DNA of 39,222 nucleotides, taken from contig JAGWHI010000007.1 of assembly GCA_028866905.1 (NCBI GenBank), positions 1 to 39,222 of the forward strand. Reading direction: 5' to 3'. Below the pieces are notes generated by a model. That model was not told the origin of the DNA. It made no database searches and saw nothing but the letters and a program-made list of their open reading frames with translations. Shown piece by piece: positions 8,376 through 14,506 of this stretch. The position numbers and the translations under genes were made by a program. The stretch is from Microcaldota archaeon. Lineage in GTDB: Archaea > Micrarchaeota > Micrarchaeia > Micrarchaeales > Micrarchaeaceae. Position 1 is the stretch's first letter. Every line of letters begins with the position of its first letter.

Positions 8376-8459
8376 GCCAGGGTGGCGGAATCCGGTAACG
8401 CGCCAGACTCGAGATCTGGTTTCCGCAAGGAAGTTAGGGTTCAAATCCCTACCCTGGCG
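8376..8459 (+). tRNA. tRNA-Ser (anticodon CGA)
   Basis: An 84-nucleotide class II tRNA. The acceptor stem pairs GCCAGGG (8376-8382) with CCCTGGC (8452-8458), followed by discriminator G at 8459; CCA is not encoded. The D arm carries the A-box TGGCGGAATCCGGTA. The anticodon stem CCAGA/TCTGG encloses loop CTCGAGA, giving anticodon CGA, which reads UCG. A long variable arm and a T arm (TAGGG TTCAAAT CCCTA) are present, and the G discriminator with the long variable arm both fit serine. There is no intron. A pyrimidine-rich run (cttccttctttt, about 8460-8472) just after it may serve as terminator. Confidence 0.97.
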
Positions 8460-8470
8460 CTTCCTTCTTT

Positions 8471-8992
8471 TCAGCGCTTCTCGGGCTCCCAGCCTATCGC
8501 CTTCTCGTTCTCGACAAGTATCTGGAAGAGCGAGTGCATCTCGGATATCGCGATGCGGTCCGGGGCTATCCCTATCGACCTGACTATCTTCGCTATCGCG
8601 TCGTCGGTGGGCTGCTTTCCCATGGCCACCAGCAGGTAGTGGGCGTATATGTAGATCAGATGGCTCCTTATGCCTGCCTTGAGCACCGCGTCTATAAGCT
8701 CGACCTTGGGCTCCACGGCCATCGCCCTGAGCACATCGGACATGTTCTGCGTGTTTATCTCACGGCCAGCGAAGCTCAGGAAGCCGGCAACATAGAGGTA
8801 CGGCATTATCCCCTTCCTTATTCGTCCCTTGATGCCCTTGTCCTCGAGTGCGCGCTTAAGGCCGTAGTTCACTATGCTGGTCGATGAATCCGCTATCGCG
8901 CCTACTATTGCGACGAGCGAATCGTACCCCGCCTGCGAGGCTGTGGCCTCGTCGATCTCACGCTCGAGAACCGCAGGATCCAAAGCAGCCAT
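8471..8992 (-). CDS. Tandem ribosomal P1/L12-type dimerisation-domain protein (novel arrangement)
   Basis: A 173-residue, mostly helical protein with no named family that I recognise. Residues about 63-108 closely resemble the N-terminal domain of archaeal L12 (P1): YLYVAGFLSFAGREINTQN..VLRAMAVEP against the usual YxYAALLLxxxGKEINxEN..VLxAAGVEP. Residues about 112-160 repeat it: IYIYAHYLLVAMGKQPTDD..KIVRSIGIAP. The preceding 60 residues are a separate helical region. The hinge and acidic GFGLF-type tail that recruits elongation factors are absent; the protein ends GWEPEKR. In normal L12 this domain forms homodimers on stalk protein P0, so one chain here could mimic a dimer. A box reading gtatataaag near 9014-9025 fits a leaderless ATG at 8992. 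The function is inference only. Confidence 0.72.
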   Translation of the reverse strand: MAALDPAVLEREIDEATASQAGYDSLVAIVGAIADSSTSIVNYGLKRALEDKGIKGRIRKGIMPYLYVAGFLSFAGREINTQNMSDVLRAMAVEPKVELIDAVLKAGIRSHLIYIYAHYLLVAMGKQPTDDAIAKIVRSIGIAPDRIAISEMHSLFQILVENEKAIGWEPEKR

Positions 8993-9011
8993 CCCAACCC
9001 ATAGACCAGCT

Positions 9012-9026
9012 CATCAGGGCTTTATA
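9012..9026 (-). promoter_or_regulatory. TATA box of the P1/L12-like gene
   Basis: On the minus strand the sequence reads aaggtatataaagcc, centred near 9019, about 27 bases before the ATG at 8992. The gap between this gene and the divergent AbrB gene (8993-9134) contains both promoters and nothing else recognisable. Confidence 0.6.
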
Positions 9027-9092
9027 TACCTTATTGAAACCTGGTACTCACATCGCCTTTTGCACTTGCATTACATTCTAGGAGCCGCGATT

Positions 9093-9128
9093 GTTTAATT
9101 GTAAAGTATATATACTAAACAATTAAAC
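9093..9128. promoter_or_regulatory. 36-bp palindrome enclosing TATA box (putative AbrB operator)
   Basis: Perfect 10-base arms GTTTAATTGT (9093-9102) and ACAATTAAAC (9119-9128) flank a central perfect palindrome AGTATATATACT (9105-9116), all sharing one centre at 9110/9111. Only the AA pairs at 9103-9104 and 9117-9118 break symmetry. The central part is the TATA box for the gene starting at 9135. Because the box lies between symmetric arms, a dimeric regulator bound here would block the basal transcription factors. Autoregulation by the AbrB-type product is the simplest reading. Confidence 0.7.
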
Positions 9129-9134
9129 TGTGGG

Positions 9135-9401
9135 ATGGTTATGACAGACGAGGGTGTAAGGATAACAATCGGCAGGAAGCTTGTTAAGAGATATGGGAGG
9201 CGGTTCTTTGTTGTTCCCACAGAAAGGGACATAGTTTTAGTGCCAGTTCCAAAAGATCCCGTGGGGGAGCTAGGAAGGATAGGCAAAGAAGCAGGTCTGG
9301 ATAAATTTTCCATGAAGCAGATCAGAAAGTTTATATTAGAGGAAGCGAGTAAGGAGGCCCGATCAACAATCAGATTAGCATCTAGAGCAGGCCGGCCATA
9401 A
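9135..9401 (+). CDS. AbrB/SpoVT-type DNA-binding regulator
   Basis: An 88-residue protein with an N-terminal swapped-hairpin AbrB-like segment (VRITIGRKLVKRYGRRFFVVP, then IVLVPVPKDP) and a C-terminal helical tail (GLDKFSMKQIRKFILEEASKEA), as in archaeal AbrB regulators and MazE/VapB-type antitoxins. The cytoplasmic dimer would bind palindromic DNA. The start could be ATG 9135 or ATG 9141; the TATA box centred at 9110 favours a leaderless 9135 start. No toxin gene follows: the next gene, truD, is on the opposite strand. It is therefore either an orphan antitoxin-like protein or a self-regulated transcription factor. The gene is more AT-rich than its neighbours, which hints at acquisition. Confidence 0.8.
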   Translation: MVMTDEGVRITIGRKLVKRYGRRFFVVPTERDIVLVPVPKDPVGELGRIGKEAGLDKFSMKQIRKFILEEASKEARSTIRLASRAGRP

Positions 9402-9419
9402 AGCGCATATGGATCGATG

Positions 9420-10646
9420 TTAGCCCTTGATGAACTCTTCCATCAGCACTGTAGCGTACGAGCCGGCGGGCAGTGAGAAGCCCAGTTTCGATATGCCGGC
9501 TTCGTGCGCGTGGGAGAAATCCCTGAATGGCGCCAACATCGCCCTGTACGAGCCCTTCGCGTTCAGCTCCGGCATCGATGGGACCTTGAACGACTCCCTT
9601 GTAAGGCCCATGGAGTCCAGCAGCGCTACCTCCTCGTTGCTCAGCTCGGCGGTGTCGTATCCCACGATGCGCGCCACCGGAATGCTTTCCTTGTCGGAAT
9701 CTGGCTCGAAGCTGTGCACTGTGGACAGGTCAGGGAATCCGAAGTTGTCCGGGTTGCAGACGATGTCCACCCCGCCGGGCCCGGTCTTGCCCTGCTTCAC
9801 CCTGGTTGCAAGTTCCTCGTTGAATATGTGCGCCTCTACGGAGTGCACGAACATCAGGGTTAGCGACCTGGGCAGCTTCCTTATCGCGTTGGCGAAGTCG
9901 GTCGGTATCCTGGAAAGGTGCTCTATCACAAGCCGCTCGTACTTGAGGTGCCTGGGGAAGTAATCAAGCGCAGCCTTGAAATCACGCTCGTCAGCCAGCC
10001 TCTTCCTTGCGGCTATGGACTCCCCGTTCGTCTCCAGGTTGGTGTTGGTCAGGAAGTCCATCACAGCGCGCTCGAAATCGCCGGCGAGTATGGCAACGCC
10101 TATCTGCACGTTGTTGTCCCTGAAGCCGAACCTCTGGGACCCGAAGTAGTTGGGAAACGCTCCCCTCAGCTCGCCCGCTATGTCGTCTATCCTCTGCGGG
10201 TCGGACACGTCGCGCACGCTTATCGTGAACCTGTTGCCCAGCAGGTCGCCCATCCTAACACCTTTCTCGCTCTGCCATGCGCCGTTTACGCTTATGTCCT
10301 TTATGTGGACGCGCTCCAGCTCCTCGCTCTTCACCCCGTATATGCTGCACAGCTGCGTGGACACGGAGGTGCGGTCCTTGGTGCCAGCGAAAGCGGTAGA
10401 CTTTATCCCGCGCCTGAGCCTGCGGGCGATCTCCCTGAGAGCCTGCGATGTGTTCCAGTTTGTCTTCTGCAGCACGAAGACCGAGAACTTTCCCTCGGGG
10501 CTCGACTCCATGTTCAGGTCCGAGTTGGTGTAGCGCTTGCCGGCCTCCAGCACCACCCCGCTCTCGGTTATCTCCTCTACGATGAAGTCGTGGGCATCCT
10601 GCTTTATGGTTCCGGAAACGGGTTCAAGCCTTGACAGACGCTGCAT
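9420..10646 (-). CDS. truD: tRNA pseudouridine synthase TruD
   Basis: A 408-residue TruD/Pus7 family enzyme, which converts uridine 13 in the D arm of tRNAs to pseudouridine. Family motifs are present in order: an N-terminal DFIVEEI segment, the FVLQKTNWNT strand, AGTKDRTSVSTQ with the catalytic aspartate (near residue 87), the NYFGSQRFGF motif near residue 165, and the archaeal-length insertion domain before the C-terminal SLPAGSYATVLMEEF strand. Its ATG follows directly after the stop of the upstream GT-C gene with no spacer, so they are co-transcribed although functionally unrelated. It is cytoplasmic. Confidence 0.95.
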   Translation of the reverse strand: MQRLSRLEPVSGTIKQDAHDFIVEEITESGVVLEAGKRYTNSDLNMESSPEGKFSVFVLQKTNWNTSQALREIARRLRRGIKSTAFAGTKDRTSVSTQLCSIYGVKSEELERVHIKDISVNGAWQSEKGVRMGDLLGNRFTISVRDVSDPQRIDDIAGELRGAFPNYFGSQRFGFRDNNVQIGVAILAGDFERAVMDFLTNTNLETNGESIAARKRLADERDFKAALDYFPRHLKYERLVIEHLSRIPTDFANAIRKLPRSLTLMFVHSVEAHIFNEELATRVKQGKTGPGGVDIVCNPDNFGFPDLSTVHSFEPDSDKESIPVARIVGYDTAELSNEEVALLDSMGLTRESFKVPSMPELNAKGSYRAMLAPFRDFSHAHEAGISKLGFSLPAGSYATVLMEEFIKG

Positions 10647-12296
10647 TCATGTCACCGGGTTGTAGTAGAGCTTGCCCTCCATGTACTGCGACGCGCCCTC
10701 GGCCACGGGGTCAACAGGGCCAGGATACTGCGGGTCGAGCACGAGCTGCCACTGCGGGCAGTACCTTGACGGGTCTGGCGTGTAGTTGAGGTTGAACACC
10801 GTGAAGTACTTCGGTATTATTATGTACGAGCCGGCGGGGATGTCGGAGCAGTTCTTTATGCCGTCATAAGCGTACACCCTGCTCAGGTTGTTGAAGCCTA
10901 TGTACATCAGCACGTTGGAGAAGGTGCCGGTGAAGTATATCTTTGTCGTGTTCGGCAGCTGCGACAGGTAGTTCCCTATCTGCACCTGGGTGTATATCTG
11001 GTGCATCAGTATGTTGTGCCAGAAGAGCGTTATCATCAGGCCGGTGGATGCGAGCAGGATTATGGCGAACACCGATATTCCAATGGCGGAATACTTGAAG
11101 GCCGCCAGCTTCGATTCGTACGCCCTGGCCATGGCCATAGCCAGGCAGAGTGCGAGCGGAACAGCTATGAGGGTCAGGAACCTGTCAAGCCTGTGCGAGA
11201 GTATGTAGTTGAACGGCGACAGGCCGACGTGCATCGGGCCGAATTCGAGGTAGAGCAGCCCGAACACGAACCAGAACACCGCGATATACGCGCGGCGCTC
11301 CCACTTTATGGCGAGGAACGCTACCGCTATGACCAGCGCGTAGAAGTAGAAGCCCGTCTTGCCGTAGTTGAATATGTTGATGCCGGCGACAAGGTTGGAG
11401 ATGCTGCCTGAAGCGAGCGAGCCCAGGATGTTGTACGTGAACATTGTCTGCGGGTAGAAGTTAAGGTCCTGGTTCACGGACGGGGTGGTGTTGGGCTGGC
11501 CCACTGCGCTGAAGTACTGGGAGTTGAGTGTGAATGTGATCAGCGGATTGCCGGAATATGCGTAGTTGAATACCGCGAGGAGAGCCAGCGCCACTGCGAC
11601 GCCGATGGGGAAGTATAGCAGGTCCCTTTCCAGCTTTATCTTCCCGCGGACGATTTCCACTATGAAGAAGAGGACCACTATGGGTATGAGTATGAATCCC
11701 TCCGGGGTGGTGAGCGGGCCCGCTATCAAGGATGCACCCAATGCAGCGTACCACCACTTCGATTTGCCCTTTACCGCATACACAAGGCAGAGCATCGCCA
11801 GGGCGTTGATGAACATCATCGGTATGTCGTCGCTTATGGTCGTGCCCAGTATCGCGGTGAGCGGGAACATCGCGAGCAGGAACGCTGCCATCAGGCCCGC
11901 GTACTCGCTGTAGAGCTCCCTGCCTATCAGGAAGGCTATGAGGACCGTGAGCGTGAAGGATATTATGTCCCACATCGAGCTGGCCAGTATGTTGATCCCG
12001 AACGAGTAGAAGAACGCTATCGGGAATATCTGCAGCGGCCTGATGCTGAATATGTACGAGTTCTCGGCGTATGTCCCGTGCACCACCTGCGAGGCAAGGC
12101 CCACATAGGTGTTGTCGTCGCCGAAGAAGGACGGCCCTCCGACAAGCGCCACAGAAGAGATGAATGTGTATGCCACTATGGCCAGAAGCACGAGCTTTAC
12201 CATGAACTCCCTGTCCATTGCGAACTTCGGCTTCGCCGGATGGTGCGCATGGTGCGCAGCGCCATGGGTGTGGTGGTGGGTATGGGCCTCTGCCAT
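10647..12296 (-). CDS. GT-C fold membrane glycosyltransferase with His-rich N-terminus
   Basis: A 549-residue polytopic protein of the PMT/ArnT-like GT-C superfamily, which moves sugars from lipid-phosphate donors on the outer face of the membrane. The first external loop has the DD motif (GDDNTY, residues 59-64), and a second conserved region (TTISDDIPMMF) follows near residue 155. About 11 membrane helices precede a C-terminal extracellular domain (about 440-549) with N-glycosylation sequons. The first 19 residues hold nine histidines (HTHHHTHGAAHHAHH), predicted cytoplasmic. A box cttaaatag near 12318-12326 on this strand is about 25 bases from the ATG, so the mRNA is probably leaderless. 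The acceptor is unknown; the window's adhesins are plausible. Confidence 0.82.
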   Translation of the reverse strand: MAEAHTHHHTHGAAHHAHHPAKPKFAMDREFMVKLVLLAIVAYTFISSVALVGGPSFFGDDNTYVGLASQVVHGTYAENSYIFSIRPLQIFPIAFFYSFGINILASSMWDIISFTLTVLIAFLIGRELYSEYAGLMAAFLLAMFPLTAILGTTISDDIPMMFINALAMLCLVYAVKGKSKWWYAALGASLIAGPLTTPEGFILIPIVVLFFIVEIVRGKIKLERDLLYFPIGVAVALALLAVFNYAYSGNPLITFTLNSQYFSAVGQPNTTPSVNQDLNFYPQTMFTYNILGSLASGSISNLVAGINIFNYGKTGFYFYALVIAVAFLAIKWERRAYIAVFWFVFGLLYLEFGPMHVGLSPFNYILSHRLDRFLTLIAVPLALCLAMAMARAYESKLAAFKYSAIGISVFAIILLASTGLMITLFWHNILMHQIYTQVQIGNYLSQLPNTTKIYFTGTFSNVLMYIGFNNLSRVYAYDGIKNCSDIPAGSYIIIPKYFTVFNLNYTPDPSRYCPQWQLVLDPQYPGPVDPVAEGASQYMEGKLYYNPVT

Positions 12297-12368
12297 CGGA
12301 ATCGGTTAGTCATTTGCTATTTAAGGTTTAATTACCCTTCTAAAAGCGGGAATTTCAGAGCTGTATCT
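12297..12368. promoter_or_regulatory. Divergent promoter, GT-C gene and FkbM gene
   Basis: Two AT-rich boxes with archaeal spacing: ctatttaagg (12318-12327, read on the minus strand) for the GT-C gene starting at 12296, and cttctaaaag (12338-12347) for the methyltransferase ATG at 12369. An in-frame upstream reading of the methyltransferase through this region begins inside the oppositely coded GT-C gene and is therefore unlikely. Confidence 0.5.
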
Positions 12369-13238
12369 ATGGACGGTTCAAACATAAGGCTCCGGGATTA
12401 TTTTTCGCTGATACCGAACAACATCAGGCTGCTTTCGGGATTAGCGCGCAGGCTGGGCCTTATGAACGCGCTTGCTGTGGTCGCATTCAAGGCCGCGGGA
12501 CGGGAGGTTGTCAGGCTGCGCGATTGCAGCAACATAAAAGTGGCAGAAAACGAGATAACCACATCGTTCATGGGAAGGAAGGTCAGCCTGCTTCTCGACA
12601 GGGAGAACGAGAGGAACAGGTTCAAGACCTTCGGAGAGGTGTATGAGCAGTTCGTAGGCGGCCATTACGATGCAGATGTCAGGGGAAAGACCGTGGTTGA
12701 CATAGGCGCGAGCATAGGCGACACTGCTGTGTACTTCGCCCTTCGCGGTGCAAGGATGGTGTACGCGTTCGAGCCCTACCCATACTCGTGCAGCATTGCA
12801 AAGAGGAATATCGGCAGGAACGGGGTCGGCAAAAGGGTAAAGCTGATCAATGCTGGGGGCTCTTCCAGGAGCGGTAGCGTCATTGTAGACCCGAAATTCA
12901 GGAACACGGTTGATGACAAGCTGCGAAGTTTCCCTTCCGGAGTAAGGGTGCCTCTCTATCCCCTCGATGAGATATGCAGGATTGCGAAAGACGATGACGC
13001 GGTGCTCAAGATAGACTGCGAGGGCTGCGAATACGAGATAATACTGAATAGCTCGAACAAGACGCTGCGGAAGTTCTCCACTATAATGCTCGAATACCAC
13101 AACGGATACGTTGATTTGGAGAGGAAACTTGTGGATGCAGGGTTTGAGGTCTCGCACACAGGGCCGGCGTTCGTGTATGATTCTGCAGCGGATGGCGGTT
13201 TCCTATATCTGGGAGACATCAGGGCAAGGAGAAGGTGA
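12369..13238 (+). CDS. FkbM family SAM-dependent methyltransferase
   Basis: A 289-residue protein with a class I methyltransferase core typical of the FkbM family. The SAM-binding motif I is VVDIGASIGDTAVYFALRGA, followed by YAFEPYPYSCSIAKRNI (the acidic ribose-binding residue region), a PLDEI segment and the family's LKIDCEGCEYEIIL motif and IMLEYH. FkbM enzymes O-methylate sugars or other hydroxyls, and many archaeal members sit with surface-glycan genes, as here beside a GT-C transferase. The start at ATG 12369 is supported by an AT-rich box 25-30 bases upstream. The stop lies 4 bases before the CYTH gene ATG, with a GGTGA ribosome-binding sequence across the junction, so the two are co-translated. 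Confidence 0.87.
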   Translation: MDGSNIRLRDYFSLIPNNIRLLSGLARRLGLMNALAVVAFKAAGREVVRLRDCSNIKVAENEITTSFMGRKVSLLLDRENERNRFKTFGEVYEQFVGGHYDADVRGKTVVDIGASIGDTAVYFALRGARMVYAFEPYPYSCSIAKRNIGRNGVGKRVKLINAGGSSRSGSVIVDPKFRNTVDDKLRSFPSGVRVPLYPLDEICRIAKDDDAVLKIDCEGCEYEIILNSSNKTLRKFSTIMLEYHNGYVDLERKLVDAGFEVSHTGPAFVYDSAADGGFLYLGDIRARRR

Positions 13239-13242
13239 GATT

Positions 13243-13812
13243 ATGCCCAAAGAGATCGAGTTCAAGATAATAGGCATCGACGTGAAGGAGGCCGAATCGC
13301 GACTCAGAAAGCTTGGCGCAAGATTCGTGGGAAGGCATAACTACAGGAGGGTGGTGTTCAGGCTGCCGCCGGATGGGGCGAAGATGAAATGGCTGAGGAT
13401 CAGGACGGACGGCGATAGATGCACACTGACCATGAAGGTGTATTGGGGGAAGGGAGGCATAACGGACGTTGACGAATACGAGACCGATATCGACGACTTT
13501 TACGGCGCGGCAAGGATAATGTCTCGCCTCCTGAAGGACCCATTCTATTCTGAGAGCAGAAGAATAGAGTACAGGCTTGGGGACACAATGATCACCTTGG
13601 ACAAATGGCCGCGAATACCGTGGCTGATGGAGATAGAGGGCAGGAACGAATCCGGAATCAAGAGCGTGTACAGGAGGTTGGGGATTGCGGGCAAGCCCGT
13701 CGGGAACGTGCCAATAACAAAGGTGTATCCGCTCTACGGCATGGATTACAAAACGATTGCCGACTCGGGAAGGAAGAAACTCGAGAGGGTATTGGCGACA
13801 GAAAAACGTTGA
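13243..13812 (+). CDS. CYTH domain protein (class IV adenylate cyclase/thiamine triphosphatase-like)
   Basis: A 189-residue protein with the CYTH signature ExExK (E4, E6, K8: KEIEFKI), several basic pairs in the triphosphate tunnel (RIRTDG, LTMKVYWGK), and the acidic strand motif DEYETDI and LMEIEG. CYTH enzymes hydrolyse or cyclise triphosphate compounds in a metal-dependent tunnel; archaeal members are annotated as class IV adenylate cyclase or organic triphosphatase, and the sequence does not decide which. The ATG at 13243 begins 4 bases after the methyltransferase stop and is preceded by GGTGA. A longer reading from 13111 would overlap the preceding gene by 128 bases. Confidence 0.87.
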   Translation: MPKEIEFKIIGIDVKEAESRLRKLGARFVGRHNYRRVVFRLPPDGAKMKWLRIRTDGDRCTLTMKVYWGKGGITDVDEYETDIDDFYGAARIMSRLLKDPFYSESRRIEYRLGDTMITLDKWPRIPWLMEIEGRNESGIKSVYRRLGIAGKPVGNVPITKVYPLYGMDYKTIADSGRKKLERVLATEKR

Positions 13813-13863
13813 TAAACGTAGGACCTCGCTCTTTTTAAATCGCTGCATTCGCCCTGCTCTAAC

Positions 13864-14487
13864 ATGGCCAGCGAGGTTTTCAAGATCCCTAACCAGAACG
13901 CCGCAAGGCAGGGGGGCAGGGAGTCCACTATAATAATGATAAAGCCTGAGGAGGTTCAGGCGGGCAGGGCTTGGCTGATAACAGACCACATACGCAGGTT
14001 CTGCGACGAGAACGGCCTTGAGGCGTACAGGGCGCCGGTCATGCTGACAAGGGAGATACTGGAGAGGCACTACTTCGGGCGGGGAGAGAAATATGTCAAG
14101 GCAACGGGGGTTAAGGTGGCCGGCACCTTGGAGAAGGAGGGCGTCAAGTGCACAAGGAGCGACATCGAATTGGGGGAGCGGATGCTGAGGAACATTGTGG
14201 ACGGCTACACCGACAAGGAGGCACACCTGATAGTGGTGCGCGGCCATGATGCAATACAGAAGGTCAGGTCGATAAAGGGGAGCACCACGCCATCGGAATC
14301 AGAGCCAGGTACCATAAGGAAGAAGTTCGACACCGGGATGAAGCTCTACGAGGCTATAGCGAACGGCACCCCAATGAGGAACATCGTGCACATACCCGAC
14401 AATGCGGAGGAGGCGGACCACGACCTGCTGGTGTTCTCGCCTTTGATAGACAGGTTGGAGAGGCTGGCCATTTTGGAAAGGGTCTGA
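13864..14487 (+). CDS. ndk: Nucleoside diphosphate kinase with insertions
   Basis: A 207-residue NDP kinase, which exchanges phosphate between nucleoside di- and triphosphates through a phosphohistidine. Conserved blocks are STIIMIKPEEV (start strand), a G-x-T-x-P-x-E-x-x-PGTIR motif (GSTTPSESEPGTIR) and NIVHIPDN with the catalytic histidine at about position 176. Normal enzymes are about 150 residues. The extra length comes from insertions around residues 75-100 and between the PGTIR motif and the catalytic histidine (FDTGMKLYEAIANGTPMR). A box ctttttaaatc (about 13830-13840) lies about 28 bases before the ATG. The usual HGSD after the active-site histidine reads HIPD, so the active-site loop differs. 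Confidence 0.88.
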   Translation: MASEVFKIPNQNAARQGGRESTIIMIKPEEVQAGRAWLITDHIRRFCDENGLEAYRAPVMLTREILERHYFGRGEKYVKATGVKVAGTLEKEGVKCTRSDIELGERMLRNIVDGYTDKEAHLIVVRGHDAIQKVRSIKGSTTPSESEPGTIRKKFDTGMKLYEAIANGTPMRNIVHIPDNAEEADHDLLVFSPLIDRLERLAILERV

Positions 14488-14506
14488 ATCTTACTGCCCG
14501 ATGTTG

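Noticed and set aside
9135-9401. AbrB-type gene as antitoxin of a toxin-antitoxin pair
   Set aside because: The adjacent gene is truD on the other strand and no small toxin frame lies nearby.
12078-12368. N-terminal extension of the FkbM methyltransferase
   Set aside because: It would run antisense through the His-rich coding part of the GT-C gene and the promoter region; ATG 12369 fits the family start.
13111-13242. N-terminal extension of the CYTH protein
   Set aside because: It overlaps the methyltransferase gene, while the ExExK motif normally lies at the very N-terminus, as it does from 13243.
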